From NCBI RefSeq assembly GCF_000482245.1, contig NZ_AWNH01000070.1:62001-126000 (forward strand): a DNA stretch of 64,000 nucleotides, given 5' to 3'. This document shows, in pieces, positions 16,027-25,193 of the stretch (within the stretch, counting starts at the first letter, position 1; each line of letters opens with the position of its first letter). Made by a program: the position numbers and the translations under genes. Source of the DNA: Leptolyngbya sp. Heron Island J. GTDB taxonomy: Bacteria; Cyanobacteriota; Cyanobacteriia; Phormidesmidales; Phormidesmidaceae. The notes under the pieces are model-generated. The model worked only from the letters and a program-made list of their open reading frames with translations. It was not told the origin of the DNA and made no database searches.

Positions 16027-17265
16027 TTATTCTAGGGCGTTGAGTTTTTCAAGCAGTAAAGGGTTGCGGGCGACTTGTTGCACAGTGGCGGTGGCTCCTT
16101 TTTGGTTGAGATGACTGGGGTCGGCAAAAAAGCTATCTTGATTGACCCATTGGGATAGTAAGTCAATCACGACAAACCCGAGACGCTGGCTTTGGGTTTG
16201 TAAAAACTGTTGAAATTGTCGGTCTAGGGGGAGGCGATAGTCATCTAAGTAGTCACTGCTGAGGGGAAGATGGACGTAAACTAAGTCGACATTTTGGCTT
16301 TTGAGGTAGTTTACTAGCGATCGCAACGACCCCAGCTGCAGCCCTGTCAGGCCAAAGGGATTATAAAACGCATCATAACGACCACTAACCCGAGGAAAGG
16401 TTTGATAAAAAACGACTGGATCAAATTCAGCTAACACGGGCAAAAATCCATAGGCATTGATCGTACTGGGTAGCTTGGGGAGTGGCGCACGGTCAGCAAA
16501 ACCAGGGCGTTCTCCTGCCAGGACTGCCTGATACCCTGGTGAATCGAGAATGCTGGCAAATGTGGCATCTAACCGGCGGCTGTTAAACGCCCGCGACCCA
16601 TCGCCCCAGATCACCAGCTTGGGTAACTGCTCGGGGGTCAATAGCCGCTGCAGCACAAAGTTCATCACCTGGGCTGTGGCTCCATTGATGCTGAAGTTGT
16701 ACACCCGCACTGGATATCCCTGGGCATTTAATAGGGTTTGCAAGGGTTGTGGGTCGAGGCCCTGCAGGGCTCGCGAGCTGCCTACAATTAATATGTCGGG
16801 TGGGCCAAATGTGGCGAGATAGCTGAGATAAAGCCGCAGCTGCTCATCTAGAATTGGGCTACCCAAACTGGGGAAGACGTTAGGCCAGCTGAGTCGATTG
16901 GCCTGCTGTTGGGCCAGTGCTAGATTTTCTAAGAATTCTCGCTGTTTACGTTGAGCAAAAAACCGTTCTGGACTGTTGGCAGGAATCGTTTGGAGTGTTG
17001 CGATCGCACTGATCCAGGCCTCTACTACCTCATCCCACTGCTCCACCGATCTAGCAGTTTGGGCTAGGTCCGTTGCCTGTTCAGCTTGCTCAAATCCTGA
17101 ACGCAGGGCAGCGGCGACCTGCCGATCGGCCCACAAGTTGACCTTAGCCGCCAGTGCCGTTTTGGGGCCGCTACTGCCACGATCTAGCCAAACCCCCACT
17201 GAGAGTAAGATCGCCAACCCAAAGAGCAATACTGTTATCCAGCGCCGTTTATCTAGAACTCTCAT
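16027..17265 (-). CDS. Membrane-anchored SGNH/GDSL-like protein (DUF1574-type)
   Basis: 412 residues from ATG 17265; a GTG nine codons upstream is less likely. One N-terminal membrane helix (about 9-28, ending LSVGVWLD) anchors a large extracytoplasmic domain. That domain carries GPPDILIVGSSRALQG, with the serine of block I of SGNH hydrolases, and near the C-terminus FADPSHLNQKGA, matching the DxxH pair of block V. A middle segment has VYNFSINGATAQ, compatible with the Gly/Asn blocks. Such proteins deacetylate or acylate cell-surface polysaccharides in other bacteria. Whether this one is active is not shown. A helical region (about 45-110) separates the anchor from the catalytic domain. Confidence 0.75.
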   Translation of the reverse strand: MRVLDKRRWITVLLFGLAILLSVGVWLDRGSSGPKTALAAKVNLWADRQVAAALRSGFEQAEQATDLAQTARSVEQWDEVVEAWISAIATLQTIPANSPERFFAQRKQREFLENLALAQQQANRLSWPNVFPSLGSPILDEQLRLYLSYLATFGPPDILIVGSSRALQGLDPQPLQTLLNAQGYPVRVYNFSINGATAQVMNFVLQRLLTPEQLPKLVIWGDGSRAFNSRRLDATFASILDSPGYQAVLAGERPGFADRAPLPKLPSTINAYGFLPVLAEFDPVVFYQTFPRVSGRYDAFYNPFGLTGLQLGSLRSLVNYLKSQNVDLVYVHLPLSSDYLDDYRLPLDRQFQQFLQTQSQRLGFVVIDLLSQWVNQDSFFADPSHLNQKGATATVQQVARNPLLLEKLNALE

Positions 17266-17409
17266 GATGCCAACTCGTCTTGTGTAACCCACCAGCGGTA
17301 TATAACCATAGCGTGGGGGCAGACGGACTTTGATTGTAATTATTTCTGCTCAAAGGATAGCAATTTGATGCTGGGGAGTGGGCTTCCAGGCAGGGGCAAA
17401 AGGAGATCT

Positions 17410-18681
17410 TCACTTTTGGGTAAATTCCCAAATACCTTGCCAGTCATGGGGCAGTCCCTGGAGCTGCAATAGCTGTAATCGTTCTAGATAAAGCTGAACC
17501 GTTTTGTCGGTGGGGTTGGCCTGGTAGACGTGCTCAAAACAGCTTTGGGCCTGGTGCAGCTGTCCGCGTTGATAAAAATCCAGGGCTTCTAAATAGGCGG
17601 GTAAGGTTTTGAGCTTGGTGGCCCGTAGGGTATCGTCTTCAGCGTCGAGTACTTCGTATACGGTGATGGGTGTGTGTCGCCCTTTGACGATGGCTCGATC
17701 AATCAGCCGCACTGGGTAGCGATCGCGATCCGCCAGCTTTTGCAGCACATCTTCTGAAACCAACAGCTGCACCCCATAGTATTTGGTTAATCCCTCCAGC
17801 CGAGCGGTCAGATTAACATTGTCAGACAGGGCATCTCCCTGCATCCGATGACTCTCACCAACAATACCGACCATCATGCGGCCGACATGAATGCCCATGC
17901 CCACACTCAAAGGGGCTTGCCCGTTGGTATGGCGGTGTCGATTGTAGTCGCGTAGCCGTTGGGCTTGGGCAATACAGGCCTGCAGCGCATCATCCACGCC
18001 ATCGGGAAAGACGGCCATTAAGCCATCTCCCATGTATTTCATAATTAGACCATTGTGGTTGGCGATTTCGGGACTCACATAGCCCAAATACGTGTTGATA
18101 AAGTTAAAATTTTCCTGCGGTGTCATGGTTTCGGCCAGGGTGGTAAAACCGCGAATGTCGGAAAATAAAATTGCCATTTCCTTGCTAACGTGATCCCCTA
18201 GCCGCAAGTCAATCACGCTCTCTTTTTGCAAAAAATGCAGCAGCTCCTGGGGGACAAACCGGCTATAGGCCTGCAGCAGGTGTTCCAAATGCTGGTTGGT
18301 TTTAATCAGGGTCTGCTCATGGCTTTTGACGGCTAACACGGTTTCTGTAAATACCTTGGCTAGATTCCCCAGCTCATCAGTACGATCGGCAACGGTGGCC
18401 AATTGCTCTGAGGTGAATATATCTTTTTGGACTGCCGCTGCTGCTGAAGTAACAATTTTTACCTGCTCAATATAGCTGGCCATTTCCCGCTTTTGCTGGT
18501 TGAGAGAATTCTCCAGCACAGTGGAATGTTCAGTCACAATGCTGATCAATGCCTCAAGGTTATCGCGTTCGCTCTCGGCTAAAGCCAGTGCCTCATGCAG
18601 TTGCCTATTTTCTGCAACAAGCTGTTCAGGCGATTGGGTGTTGAGTGAGCAATCATCGGATTTAGGGGACGAGGCATTCAT
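17410..18681 (-). CDS. Class III adenylate/guanylate cyclase
   Basis: 423 residues from ATG 18681; GTG 18696 is an alternative start. The N-terminal ~110 residues form a long helical, coiled-coil region with a HAMP-like end (TDELGNLAKVFTETV). The cyclase homology domain spans ~165-345. It has metal-binding Asp175 in LFSDIRGFTTL and Asp219 in KYMGDGLMAVF, and the substrate-region motif SDNVNLTARLE. The Lys in MKYMGDG favours ATP. The C-terminal ~80 residues (YLEALDFYQRGQLHQAQSCF) look like a TPR pair. No membrane helix is visible, so it is probably cytoplasmic and controlled by its N-terminal helix or the TPR. It makes cAMP or cGMP; the exact nucleotide cannot be fixed by eye. Confidence 0.93.
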   Translation of the reverse strand: MNASSPKSDDCSLNTQSPEQLVAENRQLHEALALAESERDNLEALISIVTEHSTVLENSLNQQKREMASYIEQVKIVTSAAAAVQKDIFTSEQLATVADRTDELGNLAKVFTETVLAVKSHEQTLIKTNQHLEHLLQAYSRFVPQELLHFLQKESVIDLRLGDHVSKEMAILFSDIRGFTTLAETMTPQENFNFINTYLGYVSPEIANHNGLIMKYMGDGLMAVFPDGVDDALQACIAQAQRLRDYNRHRHTNGQAPLSVGMGIHVGRMMVGIVGESHRMQGDALSDNVNLTARLEGLTKYYGVQLLVSEDVLQKLADRDRYPVRLIDRAIVKGRHTPITVYEVLDAEDDTLRATKLKTLPAYLEALDFYQRGQLHQAQSCFEHVYQANPTDKTVQLYLERLQLLQLQGLPHDWQGIWEFTQK

Positions 18682-18833
18682 AGCAGGGAGCAGCACCTTT
18701 AGCCATGTTTACATGGATGCTAGAAAAATCCAGGAGTATTTACGTAGGGATGCTTGATCTATGGTGTGGCGGGCTCATGAATGCTAGCCCATGGAACTGC
18801 TCAATACCTTACCCCATAGCCGGTGGCGAACCA

Positions 18834-19922
18834 TCAATGACCATCAATGGTGGGTGCTGAAAATGCAACTTCTGCCAGGGCGGCGTCAGGTATTACATAG
18901 GAGGTTTTGAACACCTCGTTTTCTTCGTTGATCACTTCAGGAAACTTTGCCCCTAGCAATAGCTCTACTGCAAAAATTTCCTGGACTGCAGCTTCAAACT
19001 TCAAAAAGGCTATAGTTTGACCAGTTTCTATATTGACGACCCAAACCCCACAAATTCGCTCGGTTGGCTGTTCGGTGATTGGCACACTGCCAAACGTGGC
19101 AGTTTCTCGCACCTGGGAGAGGCCAATAAACGCCAGCGGACCATAAAAGGTTAGCCCCCGAGTAAATCCAGGCAGAGTCGCTACGGTGCTGAGGTTACCA
19201 GTGTTAATATCCACCTTGGCCAGGCTGCCTTGACCCGACTCCAGCACCCACAGCTGCTGCCGATGCCAGCGGGGGGAATGGGGCATCGACAGACCAGTGG
19301 CAATGATGCGGTTATCGGTAATGTCCATGAGCAGACCACCATTGGCCTTATTTTGCCGCCAGCCACCGGGGGTATCGGTCTGTCCTAACGCTGTGACATA
19401 GCGGGGGGTACCCTCCACCATGCCCAATCCATTCAGGTGGCAGCGATCTTCTGGAGCATAGGCGCTAACAAAAGGCGGTCGCCAGCGCGGCACAAAACTG
19501 TGGTCAAAATCTAATGTACATAGACATGAGAACCGCGTATTGACAAACCACAGACCGTCCGTGCCCAGGGCCATCTCATGGATATCAATGTCACCAGTGG
19601 TGTGGATATGTCTGGGGATGTAACAGGCGTCATGTTTGCCTGCGGGTTCTAATTTGGCAGCTGCAGCGGGCACGTTGTAACTAATCCAAATTTGGCTACT
19701 AGTGCCAATGGCCAGTCGAGTCGCATCAACCGCTACCCCCATGGGTTTACTAAATATCCGAAAGTGAGTATTTAAGGTCTCGCCATCGGCTCGAACCACA
19801 ATCAATTTGCCTGCTTGATAGGTAGATACCACCAAACTCCCACCGATCTGCGTTAACAACTCTGGCAAGGTTTGGGTATGCACACTGCGGAGTGCAGCGG
19901 TGGGTGGGGTAGTCATATTCAT
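18834..19922 (-). CDS. TIGR03032 family protein
   Basis: A 362-residue protein beginning at ATG 19922. The sequence follows the TIGR03032 pattern: SLVVSTYQAGKLIVV near residue 30, then FSKPMGVAV, HIHTTGDIDIHEMALG, LWFVNTRFSCLCTLD, RCHLNGLGMV, and an SPRWHRQQLWVLESG block. Alternating short strands and turns suggest a beta-propeller. The family is found in cyanobacteria and proteobacteria and has no assigned reaction. It has no signal peptide. It lies downstream of the purine permease on the same strand, but the gap of ~150 bp contains a palindrome, so co-transcription is uncertain. Confidence 0.85.
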   Translation of the reverse strand: MNMTTPPTAALRSVHTQTLPELLTQIGGSLVVSTYQAGKLIVVRADGETLNTHFRIFSKPMGVAVDATRLAIGTSSQIWISYNVPAAAAKLEPAGKHDACYIPRHIHTTGDIDIHEMALGTDGLWFVNTRFSCLCTLDFDHSFVPRWRPPFVSAYAPEDRCHLNGLGMVEGTPRYVTALGQTDTPGGWRQNKANGGLLMDITDNRIIATGLSMPHSPRWHRQQLWVLESGQGSLAKVDINTGNLSTVATLPGFTRGLTFYGPLAFIGLSQVRETATFGSVPITEQPTERICGVWVVNIETGQTIAFLKFEAAVQEIFAVELLLGAKFPEVINEENEVFKTSYVIPDAALAEVAFSAPTIDGH

Positions 19923-20002
19923 GAATCATGATGCCGTCGGCACGGCAGATGATAAGCAAACAACCGATGCGTTCACAATCTACTAACCCTGCTGTGTCAG
20001 CT

Positions 20003-20018
20003 ACCGTATATATACGGT
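20003..20018. promoter_or_regulatory. 16-bp perfect palindrome, possible operator
   Basis: ACCGTATATATACGGT lies ~80 bp upstream of the TIGR03032-type gene and ~55 bp after the permease stop. It is too A/T-rich in the middle for a good terminator and has no T tract, so an operator is more likely. Confidence 0.4.
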
Positions 20019-20071
20019 GCTCTGGATATGAATGGGCGCAGCCGAGGCAATCCCCCCCGTCTTCATTGCCA

Positions 20072-21484
20072 TCACCGACGTTCTCCCGGTAACAAGATAT
20101 TTAACACCAGCGCACAGATACCTCCGGTGGAAATACCAGAGCCAAAGATATTCTTAGCCAGGGGGGGTAACCCGGTCAGCAGGTCTGGTGCAAACGCTAC
20201 CCCCAAACCTAATCCCAGAGATGTGGCCAAAATAATCGCCTCGCGTCTGCCGATCTCAATTGAGGCAACAATTTTGATGCCAGCAGCGGCAACACTACCA
20301 AACATAATAATCGTGGCCCCACCCAATACAGGTTGTGGAATTGCCTGTAGCACACCACCGATGATGGGAAATAATCCCAATATGCTAAGAATAACGGCGA
20401 TAAAGTACCCCACATAGCGGCTGCCAATACCCGTAAGCTGGATCACGCCGTTATTTTGGCTAAATGTCGTATTAGGAAACGTGTTAAACAAAGCGGCGAT
20501 AAAAGAATTCAGACCATCTGCCAGTACTCCACCGCGCATCCGGCGAAAATAGGTTTCTCCTTGAATGGGCTGTCCGGTTACAACCGAGGTAGCGGTTAAA
20601 TCGCCAATGGACTCAATGGTTGTAATTAAATACAAAAAAGCAAAGGGGATAAACGCCGTTGGATTAAATCCAAAACCATATTTGAATGGAATTGGCAGAG
20701 TGAATACTGCTGTTTGCCCTAGCCCGCTCAGATCCACAACTCCCATAAATAAGCCAACAATATAACCAACAATCAAACCAATGGCGATCGATGCCATGCG
20801 GAGAAATGTATTACGACTACTGTTGAGAACAATAATGATCACCAATACCAAAAATGACAAAAAGATATTTTGAGCACTGCCATAGGTCTGATTTTGTCTT
20901 GCTAGGGCACCGCCACCCATTGCTAGAACGCCAGCATTAATCAGGGTTAGCCCAATCAACATCACCACTGTACCCGTCACCAGTGGAGTAATGACTCGGC
21001 TAATGGTCTCGATAAATTGACTAAACACCATTTCGATACATGAGCCCAGCAGACACATCCCAAAAATTAATCCCATTGCCTCGGTAGGTGTGGCTCCGCC
21101 AGCAATGGCCGCTGTTCCAGCTCCGATAATCGGACCAATAAAGGCAAAACTAGTACCCTGGATGCTGAGTAACCCTGACCCAACCGGACCAATACGGCGA
21201 GTCTGAATAAAGGTGGCAATGCCTGAAACAAACAGCGACATACTGATGAGATACGCTTGGTCGTCAGGTTCTAAACCGAGAGTACCGCCGATGATTAAAG
21301 AGGGGGTGATAATGCCAATAAAGCTGGCTAGAACATGCTGAACTGCTGCGAATAGAGTCTCTCGTAAAGGTGGTTTAGCTTCTAGTCCGTAGATTAAGTC
21401 GGTGGACTTGGCAACCACGGGCTCTGGTGGCAGATCACCGACAGTTTCGTCTGGATACTGAATAAATCTCTCGTGCTCGCTCAC
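20072..21484 (-). CDS. NCS2 purine/urate-xanthine permease
   Basis: About 470 residues from GTG 21484. AGGAG on the minus strand (21492-21496) lies 7 nt before this GTG, so I prefer it to the ATG at 21499 or the longer open frame. The protein is almost entirely hydrophobic with 12-14 helices. NCS2 hallmarks are present: AAVQHVLASFIG (the Q-H pair of helix 1), QGTSFAFIGPIIGAG, and the signature SQNNGVIQLTG in the NxGxxxxTG class that carries xanthine and urate rather than uracil. It would import purines with protons across the plasma membrane. It is divergent from the urate hydroxylase operon, so transport and breakdown are physically linked. Confidence 0.93.
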   Translation of the reverse strand: MSEHERFIQYPDETVGDLPPEPVVAKSTDLIYGLEAKPPLRETLFAAVQHVLASFIGIITPSLIIGGTLGLEPDDQAYLISMSLFVSGIATFIQTRRIGPVGSGLLSIQGTSFAFIGPIIGAGTAAIAGGATPTEAMGLIFGMCLLGSCIEMVFSQFIETISRVITPLVTGTVVMLIGLTLINAGVLAMGGGALARQNQTYGSAQNIFLSFLVLVIIIVLNSSRNTFLRMASIAIGLIVGYIVGLFMGVVDLSGLGQTAVFTLPIPFKYGFGFNPTAFIPFAFLYLITTIESIGDLTATSVVTGQPIQGETYFRRMRGGVLADGLNSFIAALFNTFPNTTFSQNNGVIQLTGIGSRYVGYFIAVILSILGLFPIIGGVLQAIPQPVLGGATIIMFGSVAAAGIKIVASIEIGRREAIILATSLGLGLGVAFAPDLLTGLPPLAKNIFGSGISTGGICALVLNILLPGERR

Positions 21485-21491
21485 CGATTTT

Positions 21492-21496
21492 CTCCT
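21492..21496 (-). promoter_or_regulatory. Ribosome binding site setting the permease start
   Basis: AGGAG (minus strand) is 7 nt upstream of GTG 21484 and lies inside the longer reading frame, just after the alternative ATG. It supports the GTG as the true start. Confidence 0.65.
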
Positions 21497-21884
21497 CATT
21501 CTCAGCAACGGGGTCCGACATGGGGAGCGTAACGCCGATCTCACAAATCGTACGGTTATCTCTGACGGGCACACTGCGTAGTTATCACTAGTATTTAAGG
21601 TCAACCATCAAACAAAAAATGTTCTTCCGTATACAGATGTTATCGATCCGGGCTGTTAGCGTGAGCCAGCGGTAAACTGTCTAAGGGTTGAGGCTAAATA
21701 TTGGAGAAGAGACAGTACGGTTGTTATTGACTGACTAGAAATTGTCCCTGTTTCATTCTATGATTGAGTTGGGTCTGTCAACAACTTTGGTAACAATTCC
21801 GCAGCTATGCTCACCAGTGCTGAAAGCTTACCACTCACTTCCGTAGCGAACTCATCAACTCAACCCAACCCCAAACGATTCTGT

Positions 21885-23051
21885 ATGGAAAATCTTAAAG
21901 TTATTGTTGTCGGTGCGGGCATGGGCGGTTTAACCACGGCCCTGGCTATGAGGCAGGCAGGCTACGATGTGGAAGTCTACGACCGGGTTAAAGCGCTGCG
22001 CCCGGCGGGGGCTGGCATCTCGCTCTGGTCTAACGGGGTGAAGGTGCTCAATCGTTTGGGGTTAGGAAGTGAGATTGCTCGCATCGGTGGCCTCATGGAA
22101 CAGATGGCCTATTACGATGGCAAAACTGGCGATGTACTTACCCGGTTTAATCTCTCTCCCCTGGTGGAGCGCGTTGGTCAGGCTCCCTATCCAGTCGCTC
22201 GCACTGATTTGCAACAGATGCTGCTGTCGGCGTTGGGAGCAGACCAGGTGCAGCTAGATAAACGCTGTGTGGCGATTGAGCAGAATGCCAACAGTGCTAC
22301 TGCAATTTTTGACGATGGCCATCGGGCAACGGGGGATGTCGTTGTGGGGGCCGATGGTACTCACTCCATCATTCGTAGCTATGTGTTGGGGCATGGTACC
22401 GAGCGTCGCTATGTGGGCTATGTCAATTGGAATGGGCTGGTGCCTGTGAGTGATGAGCTAGCTCCACCTGACAGCTGGGATATTTACGTTGCTCATGGTC
22501 AGCGAGCTTCGGTGATGCCCGTTGGGGACAATCGCTTTTACTTCTTTCTGGATGTGCCTTTACCCAAGGGCACTGAAAATAATCCTGACACTTATCGGCA
22601 GGAACTGTCAGATCATTTTTCTGGGTGGGCGCAGCCGGTGCAGACGCTGATCCAACAGCTTGATCCTGACAAAACCAACCGGGTGGAAATTCATGACATT
22701 GAGCCGCTCAAAGCTTTGGTCAAGGGTCGAGTGGCGCTGATTGGGGATGCAGCCCACAGTACGGCCCCTGATTTGGGCCAGGGGGGATGTCAGGCGATGG
22801 AGGATGCCTGGGCACTGGCCAGCTATTTGGCTACTACCAATATCAGCGTCGCTGATGCTCTGCAGCGCTATCAGGACAGGCGGCTGGAGCGAGTGGCTCA
22901 GATTATTCTCAAGGCCCGTAAGCGGGCTGAAATGACCCATGGAAAAGTGCCGACCAAAACCCAGCAGTGGTACACTGAGCTGGCCTCAGAAGATGGCACT
23001 AAAATTATGGCTGCGATCGCACAAACAATCTTACTGGGTCCCATGCATTGA
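21885..23051 (+). CDS. hpxO: FAD-dependent urate hydroxylase (HpxO-type)
   Basis: 388 residues from ATG 21885, which places the FAD motif at the N-terminus as in the family; an ATG at 21807 would add 26 unmatched residues. The dinucleotide fold is VVGAGMGGLTTALAMRQAG. The DG motif is GDVVVGADGTHSIIR. The second FAD motif is GDAAHSTAPDLGQGG, followed by QAMEDAWALA, nearly the pattern of HpxO. The enzyme hydroxylates urate to 5-hydroxyisourate using NADH and O2. The next gene is HIU hydrolase, its direct downstream partner, and the third gene makes urate, which strongly supports this substrate over other aromatic hydroxylases. It is cytoplasmic and contains a HIP1 site near the 3' end. Confidence 0.9.
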   Translation: MENLKVIVVGAGMGGLTTALAMRQAGYDVEVYDRVKALRPAGAGISLWSNGVKVLNRLGLGSEIARIGGLMEQMAYYDGKTGDVLTRFNLSPLVERVGQAPYPVARTDLQQMLLSALGADQVQLDKRCVAIEQNANSATAIFDDGHRATGDVVVGADGTHSIIRSYVLGHGTERRYVGYVNWNGLVPVSDELAPPDSWDIYVAHGQRASVMPVGDNRFYFFLDVPLPKGTENNPDTYRQELSDHFSGWAQPVQTLIQQLDPDKTNRVEIHDIEPLKALVKGRVALIGDAAHSTAPDLGQGGCQAMEDAWALASYLATTNISVADALQRYQDRRLERVAQIILKARKRAEMTHGKVPTKTQQWYTELASEDGTKIMAAIAQTILLGPMH

Positions 23052-23077
23052 TCAATCATGACGGACCATGACGGACC

Positions 23078-23446
23078 ATGACAGAGGCAACTACCGGCAA
23101 ACTCACTACCCATGTGTTAGATACAGCAAATGGCTGTCCTGCTGCTGGTATCAAACTAGAGCTTTATGGGCTAGCAGAGAACGGCGAACAGTGTCTGGCT
23201 AGCACAATCACCAACAGCGATGGTCGTACAGATCGCCCTCTGTTAGCGGCGGCGGCCATGGCAATTGGTATCTATGAATTACGGTTTTGGGTCGGTGACT
23301 ATTTTGCCGCCCAGACCAGTGCTTCAGACCCGCTGCCTTTTTTAGACCTGGTGCCCATCCGATTTGGCATTGCCGATGCCACAGCCCACTATCATGTACC
23401 GCTGTTAGTTTCTCCCTGGTCCTATAGCACTTATCGCGGCAGTTAG
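23078..23446 (+). CDS. 5-hydroxyisourate hydrolase (transthyretin-like)
   Basis: A 122-residue protein, the usual length. It starts with the family motif [18 protein letters not shown], carrying the catalytic His. It has [10 protein letters not shown] with the active-site Arg, the [19 protein letters not shown] block, and the diagnostic C-terminal YRGS. It hydrolyses 5-hydroxyisourate to OHCU. No signal peptide is present. The start lies in a tandem CATGACGGAC duplication (23057-23076), whose two extra ATGs are out of frame. It follows hpxO by 26 bp and precedes the deaminase by 7 bp, so one transcript is likely. The third enzyme of the route, OHCU decarboxylase, is not in the window. Confidence 0.95.
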   Translation: MTEATTGKLTTHVLDTANGCPAAGIKLELYGLAENGEQCLASTITNSDGRTDRPLLAAAAMAIGIYELRFWVGDYFAAQTSASDPLPFLDLVPIRFGIADATAHYHVPLLVSPWSYSTYRGS

Positions 23447-23453
23447 TGGGGGT

Positions 23454-24815
23454 ATGAGCACATTACTGGTTAAACATATCCATACGCTGGTGACCATGGA
23501 CGACCAGCGACGAGAGATTCGAGATGGAGCGCTACTGGTTCAGGATAATGTGATTCGGCAGGTGGGCCGGACCCAGGAGATGGGTGAGATCGCAGTCGAT
23601 GAAGTCCTCGATTTACAAAACCGCCACATTGTTCTCCCAGGTCTGGTTAACACCCACCACCACTTTTACCAAACCCTGACTCGGGCTGTACCCGCTGCCC
23701 AAGACTGTGATTTATTTACCTGGCTGCAAACGCTTTACCCTATCTGGGCCAACCTTACCAGCGAGGCCATCGACGCCAGCACCCAGATGGCGGCAGCTGA
23801 ACTGATGCTTTCAGGCTGTACCACCAGCAGCGATCATCTCTACATATTTCCCAATGACTGTACCCTTGACGATGAGATTCGCAGTGTACAGGCCATCGGT
23901 TTGCGGTTCCATGCCAGCCGTGGCAGCATGAGCGTTGGCGAAAGCCAGGGAGGGCTACCCCCCGATAGTCTAGTGGAAACCGAAGCCGATATTCTCAAAG
24001 ACTCCCAGCGGCTGATCGAGACCTACCACGACAACAGCCGTCATTCCATGCTGCGCCTGGTGTTGGCCCCCTGCTCTCCCTTTTCCGTCTCACCGGATCT
24101 CATGCGCGAGTCTGCAGCTCTGGCCCGTAGCTATCCAGGGGTGCGACTACACACCCACCTGGCAGAAAACAAAAGCGATGTGGACTACAGCCTGGAAAAA
24201 TTTGGCCTCAGACCCGGTGACTACGCCGAGTCGCTCGGCTGGCTGGGCAAAGACGTCTGGCACGCCCACTGCGTTCAGCTCAGCGATGCTGCCATCCAAA
24301 AATTTGCCCACACCCATACGGGAGTAGCTCACTGCCCCTGTAGCAACATGCGCCTGGCCAGCGGTATTGCCCCAGTGCGCAAAATGCGCGCGGCTGGCGT
24401 CAATGTTGGCATCGGTGTTGATGGAGCCGCCTCAAATGATGCCAGTCATCTGTTACAGGAGGCCCGGACCGCTTTTTTATTGGCCCGAGTTCGTGACCAG
24501 TCTGCGATCGCTATTACCGCTCGTGAAACCCTGGAGTTAGCCACCCGAGGGGGAGCCCAGGTCTTGGGGCGAGACGACATTGGCTATCTGGCACCCGGCA
24601 TGTCTGCTGACTTTATTGCCTTTAATCTGGATACGCCTGCCTTTGTTGGTAGTCACCACGACGTTGTTGCAGCCCTAATCTTTTGTCAGCCCCCAGCGGT
24701 GGACTATAGCTTTATCAATGGCAAGAAAGTGATTGCTCAGGGACGACTGACCACCGTAGAACTTGGACCCCTGATAGAAATCTGCAATCGCCTTGCAGCT
24801 GATTTGGCAAGCTGA
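23454..24815 (+). CDS. 8-oxoguanine deaminase, amidohydrolase family
   Basis: A 453-residue amidohydrolase. Metal ligands appear as the HxH-type pair in LVNTHHHFYQTLTRAVP, then VRLHTHLAEN, WHAHCVQL and GIGVDGAASNDAS. The N- and C-terminal strands make the usual beta-sandwich. The segment FYQTLTRAVPAAQDCDLF, with LYPIWANLTSEAID and SGCTTSSDHLYIFP, is the pattern of 8-oxoguanine deaminases rather than of guanine deaminase or atrazine hydrolases. The product is urate. Urate is the substrate of the hydroxylase encoded two genes upstream, so the gene order itself supports the call. It is cytoplasmic. The TRZ/ATZ family is broad, so the exact purine should be treated as likely rather than proven. 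Confidence 0.85.
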   Translation: MSTLLVKHIHTLVTMDDQRREIRDGALLVQDNVIRQVGRTQEMGEIAVDEVLDLQNRHIVLPGLVNTHHHFYQTLTRAVPAAQDCDLFTWLQTLYPIWANLTSEAIDASTQMAAAELMLSGCTTSSDHLYIFPNDCTLDDEIRSVQAIGLRFHASRGSMSVGESQGGLPPDSLVETEADILKDSQRLIETYHDNSRHSMLRLVLAPCSPFSVSPDLMRESAALARSYPGVRLHTHLAENKSDVDYSLEKFGLRPGDYAESLGWLGKDVWHAHCVQLSDAAIQKFAHTHTGVAHCPCSNMRLASGIAPVRKMRAAGVNVGIGVDGAASNDASHLLQEARTAFLLARVRDQSAIAITARETLELATRGGAQVLGRDDIGYLAPGMSADFIAFNLDTPAFVGSHHDVVAALIFCQPPAVDYSFINGKKVIAQGRLTTVELGPLIEICNRLAADLAS

Positions 24816-24896
24816 ATCACCTCATCTAGTGAACGATGTCGACGGAGTTGGACTTTAGCATGATGAGGGCTTCGCCAAATCCCTCAGTAGCGCATC

Positions 24897-24944
24897 AATG
24901 GAACGCCTCTGCAGACAACATTTTTGGATCTAAATCCTGATCCC
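24897..24944 (-). repeat. Dispersed repeat family A, truncated inverted copy
   Basis: Read on the minus strand, it matches the left half of the copies at 33384 and 52274: GGGATCAGGATTT, then TGTTGTCTGCAGAGGCGTTC. It stops at the centre of the palindrome. Confidence 0.75.
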
Positions 24945-24979
24945 TTAAGCAGTAGCAAGAGCATTGTTGCGACATAAAA

Positions 24980-25014
24980 ATTCCCTTGAGTGCGCGCAAC
25001 GACCTCAAGGGAAT
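24980..25014. terminator. Hairpin after the purine operon
   Basis: ATTCCCTTGAG and CTCAAGGGAAT are perfect 11-bp complements with a 13-nt loop. No T run follows, so termination is only suggested. Confidence 0.45.
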
Positions 25015-25193
25015 GCAGGGCGAATGAATTTTTTGGGAAACAGTCTGACCTGTAAACAACCACCTATCGGTTAAAACGTCAGAGACCTGTTGGCATACCC
25101 AGGATAGATAGGACTGATGGATGTAAATTTACTATGTTTGAATCACCTACGAGAACACGGATTAAACAACTATTAAGGGACTTTACTCAAGCC

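Larger units (their letters stand above)
24816..25193. other. Intergenic region with half-copy of repeat A and a hairpin
   Basis: 378 bp with no supported gene. It has a truncated, inverted family-A repeat (24897-24944) and an 11-bp inverted repeat, ATTCCCTTGAG (24980-24990) / CTCAAGGGAAT (25004-25014). The latter may terminate the purine operon. Confidence 0.6.

Noticed and set aside
15892-16035. 47-codon plus-strand ORF between the lipoprotein and SGNH-like genes
   Set aside because: It has an ATG but no ribosome site, a Gly/Thr-rich middle without family resemblance, and it overlaps the 3' end of the SGNH-like gene.
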